Shown: positions 25,327 to 35,028 of the stretch, in pieces
Layout: each line of letters opens with the position of its first letter
Numbering within the stretch: position 1 is the stretch's first letter
Assembly: GCF_000974485.1 (NCBI RefSeq)
Contig: NZ_BBOM01000004.1
Span: forward strand, 620,001 to 684,000
Origin: Streptomyces sp. NBRC 109706
GTDB lineage: Bacteria > Actinomycetota > Actinomycetes > Streptomycetales > Streptomycetaceae
Direction: 5' to 3'
DNA: 64,000 nt
Notes under the pieces: generated by a model
Told to the model about the DNA's origin: nothing
Databases searched by the model: none
Seen by the model: only the letters and a program-made list of their open reading frames with translations
Position numbers and translations under genes: made by a program

Positions 25327-26441
25327 CAGCGGCACGGCAGGACGTCTCCGACGCCCGCAGGATCGTCGTCAAGATCGGCTCATCCTCGCTGACCACGGCG
25401 GCTGGTGGGCTTGACGCCGACCGGGTGGACGCACTGGTCGATGTGCTGGTGAAACAGGACGGAAGGCAGATCGTACTGGTTTCCTCGGGTGCCATCGCCG
25501 CCGGTCTCGCGCCGCTCGGGCTGGTCGGCAGGCCGCGCGACCTGGCGCGTCAGCAGGCCGCGGCCAGCGTGGGGCAGGGGCTGCTGCTGGCGCGCTACAC
25601 CTCCTCGTTCGCCCGCTACGGCCGCCGCGTCGGGCAGGTGCTGCTCACCACGGCGGACACCAGCCGGCGCGCGCACTACCGGAACGCGTACCGCACCCTT
25701 GAGCAGCTGTTCGCGATGGGCGCGGTGCCGGTGGTCAACGAGAACGACACGGTGGCGACGGACGAGATCAGGTTCGGCGACAACGACCGGCTGGCCGCGC
25801 TGGTGGCGCATTTGGTGCGGGCCGATCTGCTGGTGCTGCTCTCCGACGTGGACGGACTCTACGACGGCGATCCGGCGCTGCCCGGGAGCCGCCGGCTCGA
25901 CGTGGTGAACGGTCCCGACGATCTGGCGGGCGTGCGGGTGGGCCGGGCCGGGAAGGCGGGGGTCGGCACCGGCGGCATGGTGACCAAGGTGGAGGCCGCC
26001 GGCATCGCCACCCAGGCCGGTATTCCCGTGGTGCTGACCTCGGCAGGCGAGGTCGGGTCCGCGCTGGCCGGCGCCGCGACCGGCACCTACTTCCGGCCGA
26101 CGGGTCGGCGTTCCACCAACCGGCTCCTGTGGCTGGCGCACGCGTCGGAGCCGTCGGGGGCCGTGGTGCTCGACGCGGGCGCCGTGACCGCGATCACGGA
26201 GCGCGGCAGCTCACTGCTGCCGGCCGGAATCGTCGCCGTGCGCGGGGAGTTCGTCGCCGGCGAACCGATCGAGCTGCGGGACGAAACGGGTCGCGCGGTG
26301 GCCCGCGGGCTGGTGAACTTCGACTCACGGGAGCTTCCCAGGCTGCTCGGACGTTCCACCAAGGAACTGGCGCGCGATCTGGGGCCCGCCTATGAAAGAG
26401 AGGTCGTCCACCGTGATGACCTGGTGCTGTTGCGGGCATAA
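25323..26441 (+). CDS. proB: Glutamate 5-kinase
   Basis: First enzyme of proline synthesis, phosphorylating glutamate to gamma-glutamyl phosphate. The 372 residues comprise an amino-acid-kinase domain (IVVKIGSSSLTT at ~14, LVSSGAIAAGL, VNENDTVA, VALLSDVDGLY-type region, GTGGMVTKVEAA) and a C-terminal PUA domain (~280-370). ATG 25323 with GGAAGG upstream. It is followed by a conserved small gene and proA. Confidence 0.95.
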   Translation: MTAARQDVSDARRIVVKIGSSSLTTAAGGLDADRVDALVDVLVKQDGRQIVLVSSGAIAAGLAPLGLVGRPRDLARQQAAASVGQGLLLARYTSSFARYGRRVGQVLLTTADTSRRAHYRNAYRTLEQLFAMGAVPVVNENDTVATDEIRFGDNDRLAALVAHLVRADLLVLLSDVDGLYDGDPALPGSRRLDVVNGPDDLAGVRVGRAGKAGVGTGGMVTKVEAAGIATQAGIPVVLTSAGEVGSALAGAATGTYFRPTGRRSTNRLLWLAHASEPSGAVVLDAGAVTAITERGSSLLPAGIVAVRGEFVAGEPIELRDETGRAVARGLVNFDSRELPRLLGRSTKELARDLGPAYEREVVHRDDLVLLRA

Positions 26442-26631
26442 GCACGATGAGGGGGCTGTATACGTGAGGCTTGGCCGGCCGGTGCCGGATCTGTGAAAGA
26501 CCAGCCTTTCCACCGAAGGTTCGGGGAAAAGCGCCCGCCCGCCGGGACCAGCTGGTCCACTCGTGCCTGGTGCCCTGCCGGCACCCGACCGCACAACCAG
26601 CACGACTTCGCACCATGTCAGGAGGCTGTCG

Positions 26632-27069
26632 GTGAGACGACTGGCCAGCGTCGAAGGAGGCCGGCCGGCCAGCGAACGGGGCTCCCCCGCGCACAGTGAG
26701 CGACCACGGGGCGATGTCGACGACCAGCCGGCACGGCTGTGGCACATCACCCTGAGCGTGGCCGGCCGCGCGGTTCCGCTGTCCGACGTGCGGCGCGCGC
26801 TCGAACGGCTGGCGGACGACCATCCGTTCCTGTTGACCAGCCGCTACGCGGAGGATCACGCGGAGATCAGATACTGGGAGGAGGCCAGGGACCTGCATGA
26901 CGCGGCGGCCGTCGCGCTGCGGCTGTGGGGGGAACACCGGCGCACCGCCAAGCTGCCGCCCTGGGAGATCGTCGGCCTTGAGGTGATCGGCCGGGAGACG
27001 TACCACCAGCGGATCTCGGAGGGCTATGGGCCGCCGCCCGCGCATCCGGTGGGCGTCCACCCCTTCTGA
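26632..27069 (+). CDS. Conserved hypothetical protein between proB and proA
   Basis: A 145-residue soluble protein. GTG 26632 is chosen because AGGAGG (26620-26625) lies 6 nt upstream. The conserved core starts [20 protein letters not shown] and continues [20 protein letters not shown], then [20 protein letters not shown]. It has no catalytic motif I can name. This gene is regularly found at this position in Streptomyces by recall, but no role in proline synthesis is known to me. Confidence 0.75.
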   Translation: MRRLASVEGGRPASERGSPAHSERPRGDVDDQPARLWHITLSVAGRAVPLSDVRRALERLADDHPFLLTSRYAEDHAEIRYWEEARDLHDAAAVALRLWGEHRRTAKLPPWEIVGLEVIGRETYHQRISEGYGPPPAHPVGVHPF

Positions 27070-27143
27070 CGCGTCGGGCGCCCCGGTGTTCGCATGCTGG
27101 CCGGCCGGTGCCGGGGGTGCGGGGCGGTGGTTACGATGCCGAC

Positions 27144-28430
27144 ATGAGCAGCTCAGGACCCACCGCCCAGGAGTCTCAGGTCATCGCCACCGCGCGCCGC
27201 GCCCGGGAGGCGGCGGCGCTCCTCGCGCCGCTGCCGCGCACCGCGCGGGACGCCGCGCTCGAAGCGGTGGCCGACGCGCTGACGGCCAGGTCGGCCGAGG
27301 TGATCGAGGCCAACGCGCGGGATGTGGCGCGCGCCCGCGCCGCCGGGACGCCGGACAGCATCGTGGACCGGCTGACCCTGACCGAGGCGCGGATCGCCGC
27401 CATCGCCGCCGATGTGCGGGACGTGGTGGCGCTGCCCGATCCGGTGGGCGAGGTGGTGCGCGGCTCGACGCTCCCCAACGGCCTTGAGCTGCGCCAGGTC
27501 CGGGTGCCGCTCGGCGTGGTGGGGATCATCTACGAGGCCCGCCCCAATGTGACGGTGGACGCCGCCGCGCTCTGCCTGAAGTCGGGCAACGCGGTGCTGC
27601 TGCGCGGTTCCTCGTCCGCCTATGCCTCCAACACGGCGCTGGTGGCGGTGCTCAGGGACGCGCTGGTCGACGCCGGGCTGCCGGCCGACGCGGTGCAGCT
27701 GGTGCCGGGGGAGAGCCGGGATTCGGTGCGGGAGCTGATGACGGCGCGCGGACTGGTGGACGTGCTGATCCCGCGCGGCGGCGCCTCGTTGATCCGGACC
27801 GTGGTCAGCGAGTCGACGGTGCCGGTGATCGAGACCGGCACCGGCAACTGCCATGTCTATGTGGACGCGTTGGCCGATGTGGACATGGCGGTGGAGATCC
27901 TGGTCAACTCCAAGGCGCAGCGGCCCAGCGTCTGCAACGCGGCCGAGACGGTGCTGGTGCACGCGGATATCGCGGACCGTTTCCTGCCCGCCGCGCTGGC
28001 GGCGCTGACCAGCGCCGGGGTGACGGTGCACGGGGACGAGGCGTGGCGCAAGGCCGGCGCCGAGGCGGGCGTCGAGGTGGCGGCGGCCACCGACGAGGAC
28101 TGGTCCTTCGAGTATCTGAGCTATGACATCGCCGCCGCCGTGGTGCCCGATCTGGACGCGGCGGTGGCGCATATCCGCCGCTGGACCTCGGGCCACACCG
28201 AAGCCATCGTCACCCGGGACACCGCGGCCGCCCGCCGTTTCGTCTCCCGGATGGACTCGGCCGCGGTGATGGTGAACGCCTCCACCCGGTTCACCGACGG
28301 CGGCCAGTTCGGCTTCGGCGCTGAGATCGGCATCTCCACCCAGAAGCTGCACGCGCGCGGCCCGATGGGGCTGCCGGAGCTCACCTCGACCACCTATGTG
28401 GTGACGGGCGACGGTCACACCAGAGGGTGA
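27144..28430 (+). CDS. proA: Gamma-glutamyl phosphate reductase
   Basis: Second step of proline synthesis: NADPH reduction of gamma-glutamyl phosphate to the semialdehyde. The 428 residues have the aldehyde-dehydrogenase fold with [16 protein letters not shown], the [13 protein letters not shown] region and the catalytic-Cys region [24 protein letters not shown] box lies 6 nt before ATG 27144 with no Shine-Dalgarno, so a leaderless transcript separate from proB is likely. Confidence 0.95.
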   Translation: MSSSGPTAQESQVIATARRAREAAALLAPLPRTARDAALEAVADALTARSAEVIEANARDVARARAAGTPDSIVDRLTLTEARIAAIAADVRDVVALPDPVGEVVRGSTLPNGLELRQVRVPLGVVGIIYEARPNVTVDAAALCLKSGNAVLLRGSSSAYASNTALVAVLRDALVDAGLPADAVQLVPGESRDSVRELMTARGLVDVLIPRGGASLIRTVVSESTVPVIETGTGNCHVYVDALADVDMAVEILVNSKAQRPSVCNAAETVLVHADIADRFLPAALAALTSAGVTVHGDEAWRKAGAEAGVEVAAATDEDWSFEYLSYDIAAAVVPDLDAAVAHIRRWTSGHTEAIVTRDTAAARRFVSRMDSAAVMVNASTRFTDGGQFGFGAEIGISTQKLHARGPMGLPELTSTTYVVTGDGHTRG

Positions 28431-28480
28431 ATTCCGCGCGGGCCTCCCCGAGTCGCGCTCTTCCGCCTACGCTGGGAGGC

Positions 28481-29350
28481 GTGCCGGACGACGTGGGAGG
28501 CCCGCCGTTCCCGGACGGTGACGGGCCCGACAGCCAGAACTCGGGGGCCGCCGAAGAGGCGTTCGCCGCCGTGGTGCTCGACGAGGCCTTTGTCGCCTCG
28601 GCGAAGATCCATGAGCCCAGCGCCGCCGAGCGGATGCGCCGGGCCGGCGTCGACGCGGCCGAGCCTTCCGATGCCGAGCGCGCCGACGACGGCTTCGACG
28701 ATGACGGCTTCGACGACGGGTTCGGCGACGACGAGCTCTCCGAGGGCGAGTTCCCCGAGGGCGTGGACGAGGGCGTCTCGTTCTACCGCGATCCGGATCT
28801 GGATCCCGGCGGCCTGGAGGCCCTGGACGGCCTTCCGGTGCGCGGCTCGACGGATGTCGACGGGCTGGACGCCTCGGATCCGCTGGGCGGACTGGACGGG
28901 CTCGACGCCCTGGGCGGGTTGGACGACGCGGACGACGAGGGCCGCTTCGACCGTTCCGACTACACCCGTTATCTCCCCGGGGACGCCGATTCCCCGCCCG
29001 ATCCCCTCGCGCCGGGCCGGCGCCCCGACGGGCCTGCCTCCGGGGGCGGCGCGGGCGCGCCCCGTCCGCGCCCGGCGCGCGCGCCGGGGGGACGACGGCG
29101 CCCCGCGCTGACCTGGCAGCGGTCCGTGGCCTGTCTGCTGGCGATGATGATGAGCCTGAGCGTGATCGCGCTCACCCTGATAGCGATCCAGCGCGCCGGC
29201 GGCTCCCGCGATCCCTCGCCGGCGCCGCCGCTGCCCGCCGGCACCACGGAGGGCCTGGCGGGGGACCCGGGGGAGCCGGAGGACGTCTCGGGCCGGACGG
29301 TCGCCGACGCCGGTCTCGCCGATACGGAGGCGCTGGGCGAGGGCCCCTGA
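28481..29350 (+). CDS. Acidic single-pass membrane protein
   Basis: A 289-residue protein with a long acidic, probably disordered cytoplasmic region (runs of Asp/Gly such as DDGFDDDGFDDGFGDDE), a basic stretch (RPARAPGGRRRP) and one membrane helix (SVACLLAMMMSLSVIALTLI) at ~residue 220, then a short outer tail. Near the N-terminus it carries VVLDEAFVASAKIHEPSAAE, a motif shared with the next gene. GTG 28481 follows a TACGCT box by 7 nt, suggesting a leaderless transcript. Function is unknown; the syntenic S. coelicolor region has been linked to cell-wall glycopolymer and spore envelope work. Confidence 0.75.
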   Translation: MPDDVGGPPFPDGDGPDSQNSGAAEEAFAAVVLDEAFVASAKIHEPSAAERMRRAGVDAAEPSDAERADDGFDDDGFDDGFGDDELSEGEFPEGVDEGVSFYRDPDLDPGGLEALDGLPVRGSTDVDGLDASDPLGGLDGLDALGGLDDADDEGRFDRSDYTRYLPGDADSPPDPLAPGRRPDGPASGGGAGAPRPRPARAPGGRRRPALTWQRSVACLLAMMMSLSVIALTLIAIQRAGGSRDPSPAPPLPAGTTEGLAGDPGEPEDVSGRTVADAGLADTEALGEGP

Positions 29351-29431
29351 AAGCCGCTCGTTGCGGGTACGTGGCCAAATCGCCACCGGCGGGGGCTGTT
29401 GGCGCCTTCCCCGGCGACCTAGGCTGGACGG

Positions 29432-30511
29432 GTGGCCGGGCAAGCAGATCCTCCCGAAGGTGTTCCCGGGGGCGCTCCGGGAGCAGGGGACGAGGAGTAC
29501 CGATCGATCGTCTTCGACGAATCGTTCGTCAATGCTGCCCGTCTCCAGGAGTTCTCCGCCGACGAGCGGCTGACGGATCACACGGTCGCCGTCCGGGACC
29601 GCGAGCCCGATCCGGGGCTCGCCCTGGTCCGCGCGGTGCCCAAACAGGGCCTCGCGCTGGCGATGATCATCCTGCTGGCCTTCGCCGCGGCGATCTATCT
29701 CGGCGCCAACAACCCCTATCAGTCGCCCCGTTCGCTGGCCTCGGGCCGGCCCGCCGGTCATGCCGTGGCGCTGGTGCCGGACGGCGAGGTGCCGGGCGAG
29801 ATCGATGTGGAGGCGCTGTTCGGCACCGGCCCGGTGCGCGAGTTCGGCGTCGGGGCCGGCGGTCTCGACCTGCCCGACCCGCACTCCACCGAGCACTTCT
29901 CGCGTGAGCAGGTGCTGACCGCCCTCACCCTGGCCAAGGAGTATCTGACCGCCAGCGCCCTCAACCCGGATGTCCTGGTCGGTGGCGCCTACGGGGATGT
30001 CCGGCAGCTGCTCGGGGAGGAGCAGCAGCGGCAGTTCGACCAGGCGCTGGTGGGCGAGGGCGGCGCCTCCTGGGCCACCGACTGGCTGGTGCGCTTCGAC
30101 GCCGGGCGGGTGGAGCTGGCCGATCCCCATGTGCGGGTCAGCGGCGTCTTCACCTTCGGCGAGGCCACCGAGGACGTGCTGGAGATAGCCGGCCGGCATG
30201 TCTTCGTCTACGCGTTGCGCGCCCCCGGCGAACTGGGCGGGCCCACCTCGCTGTTCGGGGTGCAGCGCGAGGTGCGTTTCCTGTTCGGCAAGGAGGAGCT
30301 GCGGGACCGCACCGTGGTGCTCAGACAGGCCGACACGCTGGCCGGGCCGATGGCCTGCGAGGTGGATCTCTCGCTGGAGTTCCATCCGCTGCTGGCGGGC
30401 GAGTCCGCTCCGCAGCAGGTCAACGCCGGAATCGACCTGCTGGCGCTGGACGCCGACCGCCCCGTGCTGTGCGGGGCCCTCACCCCGAGCGAGCTGACCG
30501 TCGACCGTTGA
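29432..30511 (+). CDS. Single-pass membrane protein with conserved extracytoplasmic domain
   Basis: A 359-residue protein. The N-terminal cytoplasmic region contains IVFDESFVNAARLQEFSADE (shared with the previous gene), a membrane helix (ALAMIILLAFAAAIYLGA) at ~75-93, and a ~260-residue outer domain starting NPYQSPRS with no recognised fold. TAGGCT ends 6 nt before GTG 29432 (leaderless signature). It is probably a membrane partner of the 28481 product. Confidence 0.8.
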   Translation: MAGQADPPEGVPGGAPGAGDEEYRSIVFDESFVNAARLQEFSADERLTDHTVAVRDREPDPGLALVRAVPKQGLALAMIILLAFAAAIYLGANNPYQSPRSLASGRPAGHAVALVPDGEVPGEIDVEALFGTGPVREFGVGAGGLDLPDPHSTEHFSREQVLTALTLAKEYLTASALNPDVLVGGAYGDVRQLLGEEQQRQFDQALVGEGGASWATDWLVRFDAGRVELADPHVRVSGVFTFGEATEDVLEIAGRHVFVYALRAPGELGGPTSLFGVQREVRFLFGKEELRDRTVVLRQADTLAGPMACEVDLSLEFHPLLAGESAPQQVNAGIDLLALDADRPVLCGALTPSELTVDR

Positions 30512-30538
30512 CGTCGCCCGGGGCGGGGCCCCGGATCG

Positions 30539-31672
30539 CTAACCGGACTCCCGGCCCCCGCCGTTCGCCCCGCCCCCGCCGTTGCTCCCGCCGCGTCCCG
30601 TCGCGAAGTCCCGCAGCCGGCCGCCGAGATCGCTGGCCCCGCCGGCGACATCGTTGACCAGCTTGAACAGCGGGTCCTTGCTGGTGCGGACGGTGCGCGC
30701 GTAGTGGCTCGCCGACTCCCGCATCGAGGCGCTGACGGAGGCGTCGCCGTCCTCGTCGCGGCGCGGGTAGTGGCCGTCCATGATCCGCTGGAAGTCGCGG
30801 GTCTTCGACCAGTCGTGCAGCTCGGCGGCGCGCACGGCGGTGAACGGGTGGGTGCGGGGCAGCACGTTGAGGATCTTCAGCACGGAGTCACGCAGATCCC
30901 CGCCGGCCTCGTACTCCCTGGCCTGGTCGAGGAACGCCTCCACGTTCATCTCGTGCAGATGGTCGCCGCCGGCCAGCTTCATCAGGCCGCGCATGGACGC
31001 CTCTGGATCCTGACCGACCAGCAACCCGGCCCGGTCGGCGGAGAGTTCGGACTTGCGGAACCATTCGCGCAGCGCCGTCACGATGGCGGCGATCGCCACG
31101 TTCCCCAGGGGTATCCAGGCCACCCGGACGGCCAGGTTGGTCAGGAAGAGCAGCAGCGTGCGGTAGACCGCGTGCCCGGAGAGGGCATGGCCCGCCTCGT
31201 GGCCGATGACGGCCCGCATCTCCCGTTCGTCGTCGAGGAGTTCGACCAGACCGGTGGTGAGCACGATGATCGGCTGGTCGAGCCCGATGCACATCGCGTT
31301 GGGCTTGGGATCCTGGGTGACATACAGCGGCGGCACCCGCTCCAGATCCAGGATGGCGCAGGTGTCCAGCAGCATCTCGTGCAGATAGGCGAACTGCCGC
31401 TCGTCCACCCGCACCGAGTCGGAGAGGAAGAGCAGCCGAAGGCTCCGCTCCGGCAGCATCCCGCTCAGCGCCTTGAACACCGTGTCAAAACCGGTCAGTT
31501 TCCGAAGCGCCACCAACGCCGAACGATCGGCGGGGTGTTCATAGGCGCGCGAGGACAGTCCGGGAAAGCGGCGGCGTCCGTCCCCCGGCCTGGTCTTCGC
31601 CAGCTCGATGCCCGGCGACTCGCCGGCGCCGGCCTCCCCCTGGCTCTCCGCGCCATCCGTGTTGTCCGTCAT
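30539..31672 (-). CDS. M48-family zinc metalloprotease
   Basis: A 377-residue peptidase with the zinc motif HEAGH (~157-161, IGHEAGHALSGH) and the downstream ligand region SELSADRAG. It has two hydrophobic stretches (LLLFLTNLAVRVAWIPLGN and NVAIAAIVTAL) that may dip into the membrane, and a Gly/Asn-rich C-terminus. ATG 31672 has GGAGGGGG upstream. It probably handles protein quality control at the membrane. It converges with the gene at 29432. Confidence 0.88.
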   Translation of the reverse strand: MTDNTDGAESQGEAGAGESPGIELAKTRPGDGRRRFPGLSSRAYEHPADRSALVALRKLTGFDTVFKALSGMLPERSLRLLFLSDSVRVDERQFAYLHEMLLDTCAILDLERVPPLYVTQDPKPNAMCIGLDQPIIVLTTGLVELLDDEREMRAVIGHEAGHALSGHAVYRTLLLFLTNLAVRVAWIPLGNVAIAAIVTALREWFRKSELSADRAGLLVGQDPEASMRGLMKLAGGDHLHEMNVEAFLDQAREYEAGGDLRDSVLKILNVLPRTHPFTAVRAAELHDWSKTRDFQRIMDGHYPRRDEDGDASVSASMRESASHYARTVRTSKDPLFKLVNDVAGGASDLGGRLRDFATGRGGSNGGGGANGGGRESG

Positions 31673-31810
31673 GCCGGGACCCCCTCCGTCCGTGATGCGG
31701 CTACTGTCCCACCCTGGCCGCACGGACGGGTGGGGGCAAGAGGCTTCGTCCACCTCGTCCGCTTACCATGACCCTACGTCCCAGCGTCCCGTTCCCGGAT
31801 AGGCCGTCGT

Positions 31811-31993
31811 ATGACCCAGTTCACCGCCGTCACCTCCCTCGTCCCGTCCTCGTCGGCCGCCGAGGCCGTGCTGCCGCTCGCCTCCGAGGGAGGCGCGCAC
31901 GACAGCCTGAACGCCTACGCCATCGGCGGGGGCGCGCTCGCCGGCCTGCTGTTGCTGCTCTGGATCACCACCCGGCTCAACCGCGACCGCTAG
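31811..31993 (+). CDS. Small single-pass membrane protein upstream of nadD
   Basis: A 60-residue protein: a polar N-terminus ([20 protein letters not shown]), then a helix ([20 protein letters not shown]) and the basic end NRDR. Its stop codon TAG is also the first three bases of the likely nadD -10 box. Function is unknown, but the position next to nadD is typical of Streptomyces. Confidence 0.72.
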   Translation: MTQFTAVTSLVPSSSAAEAVLPLASEGGAHDSLNAYAIGGGALAGLLLLLWITTRLNRDR

Positions 31994-32004
31994 GGTCATC
32001 CGTC

Positions 32005-32628
32005 ATGCGAGACCGGATATCCGAAGGCAGGCGGCGCCTGGGGGTCATGGGCGGCACGTTCGACCCGATCCACCATGGCCATCTGGTCGCCGCCAGCGAG
32101 GTGGCCGCCCGCTTCGACCTCGACGAGGTCGTCTTCGTGCCGACCGGTCAACCGTGGCAGAAGGGCCATCGGTTGGTCTCGCCGGCCGAGGACCGCTATC
32201 TGATGACGGTCATCGCCACGGCGTCCAACCCGCAGTTCTCGGTCAGCCGGATCGATATCGACCGGGGCGGCAAGACGTACACCATCGACACGCTGCGCGA
32301 GCTGCGTGCCCAGTACGCCGAGGCCGACCTGTTCTTCATCACCGGGGCCGACGCGCTGGGGCAGATCCTGGGGTGGCGTGACGCCCCGGAGCTGTTCTCG
32401 CTGGCGCACTTCATCGGGGTGACCCGGCCGGGCCATGTGCTGGCCGACCCGGGCCTGCCACAGGGCGGCGTCTCGTTGATCGAGGTGCCGGCCCTGGCCA
32501 TCTCGTCCACCGACTGCCGGGCGCGGGTGGCCCGTGGCGACCCCGTCTGGTATCTGGTGCCCGACGGCGTGGTGCGCTACATCAACAAGCGCGCCCTCTA
32601 CCGGGACCCGCCGCAACCCACCCGCTGA
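32005..32628 (+). CDS. nadD: Nicotinate-nucleotide adenylyltransferase
   Basis: Forms deamido-NAD from nicotinate mononucleotide and ATP in NAD synthesis. The 207 residues carry the nucleotidyl-transferase motif [12 protein letters not shown] at ~15-26 and the C-terminal SSTDCRAR (variant of ISSTxxR). ATG 32005 is preferred over longer frames; a TAGGGT box ends 8 nt upstream. The next gene starts 23 nt downstream. Confidence 0.95.
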   Translation: MRDRISEGRRRLGVMGGTFDPIHHGHLVAASEVAARFDLDEVVFVPTGQPWQKGHRLVSPAEDRYLMTVIATASNPQFSVSRIDIDRGGKTYTIDTLRELRAQYAEADLFFITGADALGQILGWRDAPELFSLAHFIGVTRPGHVLADPGLPQGGVSLIEVPALAISSTDCRARVARGDPVWYLVPDGVVRYINKRALYRDPPQPTR

Positions 32629-32650
32629 CACGGACCGAAGGGCGGCACTG

Positions 32651-34444
32651 GTGAACGACCGACAGCAGCCGTACGGGCAGATCTACGGCTATGACGAGTA
32701 CGGGCGCCCGCTCTACCAGCCCCTGCCCGAACAGCCGCTCGGTCACGAGGGGGTCCAGGGAACCCCGGGGGTCCAGGGGGCCCCGGGTGTCCAGGACGGC
32801 TATCCGGCCCAGCCGGCCGAGGGCTACGCCGGCTACCCGGGGCACCCCGGATACGAGGGCTACGACGGCTACCAGGGCTATCAGGAACACCAGGGCTACC
32901 AGGCCCCGGGGGCCTACCAGGGCTATGCCGCCCCGGCCGCCCCGACTGCCCCGGCCGCCCCCACCGGCTACGACGGTTACCAGCCGGTCGCCGACCAGGA
33001 CACCACCGCTCAGCGGGGCTATCCCGCCGAGTACGGCGGCTACCAGCCCGTCGCCGACTACGACACGGGGCAGCAGTCCCCCGTCCCGCCCGCCCCGCCG
33101 GCCCCGCCCGAGCCGTCGACGCCCGCCGCCGAGGCGGCCGTTGTGCCCGAGCAGCGACGCCCCGGCGCCGGCGGGGACGCTCTCGACGAGCCACAAGACG
33201 ACTACCGGACGGAACAGTTCTCCTTCGTCGAGGAACAGGACGAGGAGTCCGAGGACGTCATCGACTGGCTGAAGTTCAGCGAGAGCCGCACCGAGCGCCG
33301 CGAGGAGGCCAAGCGGCGAGGGCGCGGCCGGCGCCGGCTGCTGGTCGTCACGCTGGTGCTGGCGCTGGTCGGCGGGCTCGGCTTCCTCTGGGCCACCGAC
33401 CGGATCCCGGGCCTCGGCGCCGAGGAGGAGGCCCCCGTCGCCGCGGCGGAGAGCCGCGATGTGATCGTGGTGCATCTGCGGCAGGTGGACTCGCCGGAGA
33501 CCGCGACCGCGCTGCTGGTCGCCGACGAGACGGCCGGCACCGGCACCACGCTGCTGCTCCCCAACAACCTCTCCGTCACGGCCGACAGCGGCAGCATGAC
33601 GCTGGGACAGGCCGTCGTCGAGGAGAGCGCCGGCTCGGTGCGGGAGGCGCTGAGCGGGCTGCTGGGCGCCGGTATCAAGGGCACCTGGCGGCTGGGCACG
33701 CCCTATCTCTCCAACCTGGTCGACCTGGTCAGCGGGATCACCGTCAGCACCGATATCGAGGTGCCGGGCTCGGACGAGGACGAGGGCCCGCTGGTCGAGG
33801 CCGGCGAGAACGTCTCCCTCAACGGTCCGGCGGCCGTCGCCTATGCCACCTACCGGGCGCCGGACGAGCCCGAGTCGGCGCAGCTCAACCGCTTCGGGCA
33901 GGTGATGCAGGCGGTGCTGGAGCGGCTGCCGGAGAGCGAGTCGGCGACCGTCACCACGATGGAGATGCTGCGGCAGATCCAGGACCCCTCGCTCTCGGAG
34001 CAGGAGCTGGGCGTCAGCCTGGCCCGGCTGGCGGCCTTCGCGGCGCTCGGCGAGTACCGGACCAGCGAGCTGCCCGTCGAGGAGGACGGCACCATCAGCG
34101 ACGCGACCGCCGACGGCCTGGTGCACGAGGTGCTGGGCGGATCGGTCAGCAACGCCGACCCCGGCGGCATGGCACGGATCGGCATCCGGGACGCGAGCGG
34201 GGTCGAGGGCATGGGCGAGGCGGCCAGGATCACGTTGATCAACGGCGGCCTGACGGTGGTGGACAGCCGGCCGGCGGACGAGGCGCTGGCCGAGTCCCAG
34301 GTGCTCTACTCGGTGCCGGAACACCGGGAGATCGCGGTCGAGGCGGCCAGAACCCTGGGCCTGCCCGAGGAAGTGGTCACCGAGGGCGACGGGCCGGGCA
34401 CCGCCGATGTGACCATCGTGCTGGGCGAGGACTATGGGAGGTGA
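32651..34444 (+). CDS. LCP/LytR_C-type membrane protein
   Basis: A 597-residue membrane protein. Residues 1-~220 are a disordered Tyr/Gly/Gln/Pro-rich cytoplasmic arm with many GY-x-GY-type repeats. A helix (RRLLVVTLVLALVGGLGFLW) sits at ~232-250. The outer part resembles a divergent LytR-CpsA-Psr domain (VIVVHLRQVDSPETA, LSVTADSGSMTLGQAV, LVDLVSGITVSTDIEV, AVAYATYRAPDEP) with a LytR_C end (ITLINGGLT). LCP proteins transfer glycopolymers to peptidoglycan; here the usual catalytic Arg/Asp pattern is not obvious, so activity is uncertain. The position between nadD and rsfS is standard. Confidence 0.78.
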   Translation: MNDRQQPYGQIYGYDEYGRPLYQPLPEQPLGHEGVQGTPGVQGAPGVQDGYPAQPAEGYAGYPGHPGYEGYDGYQGYQEHQGYQAPGAYQGYAAPAAPTAPAAPTGYDGYQPVADQDTTAQRGYPAEYGGYQPVADYDTGQQSPVPPAPPAPPEPSTPAAEAAVVPEQRRPGAGGDALDEPQDDYRTEQFSFVEEQDEESEDVIDWLKFSESRTERREEAKRRGRGRRRLLVVTLVLALVGGLGFLWATDRIPGLGAEEEAPVAAAESRDVIVVHLRQVDSPETATALLVADETAGTGTTLLLPNNLSVTADSGSMTLGQAVVEESAGSVREALSGLLGAGIKGTWRLGTPYLSNLVDLVSGITVSTDIEVPGSDEDEGPLVEAGENVSLNGPAAVAYATYRAPDEPESAQLNRFGQVMQAVLERLPESESATVTTMEMLRQIQDPSLSEQELGVSLARLAAFAALGEYRTSELPVEEDGTISDATADGLVHEVLGGSVSNADPGGMARIGIRDASGVEGMGEAARITLINGGLTVVDSRPADEALAESQVLYSVPEHREIAVEAARTLGLPEEVVTEGDGPGTADVTIVLGEDYGR

Positions 34445-34461
34445 CTGTCAGTGCGACATGA

Positions 34462-34481
34462 GACCCTGGGATTCCAGGGTC
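34462..34481 (+). terminator. Perfect 8-bp hairpin before rsfS
   Basis: The arms GACCCTGG/CCAGGGTC with loop GATT lie 17 nt after the LytR_C-type gene. No U-tract is present. It could be a weak terminator, a processing site or a 5' UTR element of rsfS. Confidence 0.4.
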
Positions 34482-34572
34482 GGGCCGCGAGTACGACATC
34501 GCCCGTGGCAGCGCGGGCGGTGGGAGCCGCCGGCGGAGGCGACCCCTTGAGACCGAGGAGACTGCCGTACCT

Positions 34573-35028
34573 GTGACCGCCACGGACCGCGCCACCGAGC
34601 TGATCAGCGCCGCCGCCCAGGCCGCCGCCGACAAGCTGGCGCACGACATCATCGCCTACGACGTCAGCGACGTCCTGGCCATCACCGACGCCTTCCTGCT
34701 GGCGTCCGCCCCCAACGACCGCCAGGTCAAGTCCATCGTGGACGGCATCGAGGAGCGGCTGCGCGAGCTGGACGCCAAGCCGGTCCGCCGGGAGGGCGAG
34801 CGGGACGGCCGTTGGGTCCTCCTCGACTATGTGGACATCGTGGTGCATGTCCAGCACTCCGAGGAGCGGGTCTTCTACGCCCTGGAGCGGCTCTGGAAGG
34901 ACTGCCCCGAGCTGCCGCTTCCCGAGGACGCCAAGGCCACCCGTGGCCGGGGCGCGGCCGAGGGCGAGAGCGCGGACGGCTCGGCCGGTGGCTCGGCGGA
35001 CGGTTCAGCGGGTGGTGAGTCCCGCTGA
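34573..35028 (+). CDS. rsfS: Ribosomal silencing factor RsfS
   Basis: Binds L14 on the 50S subunit and blocks subunit joining when nutrients are low. The core of ~115 residues shows KLAHDIIAYDVSDVLAITDA and WVLLDYVDIVVHVQHSEERV, both diagnostic. A 35-residue Ser/Gly/Ala-rich C-terminal tail is extra. Start GTG 34573. The stop overlaps the likely CTG start of the next gene. Confidence 0.94.
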   Translation: MTATDRATELISAAAQAAADKLAHDIIAYDVSDVLAITDAFLLASAPNDRQVKSIVDGIEERLRELDAKPVRREGERDGRWVLLDYVDIVVHVQHSEERVFYALERLWKDCPELPLPEDAKATRGRGAAEGESADGSAGGSADGSAGGESR

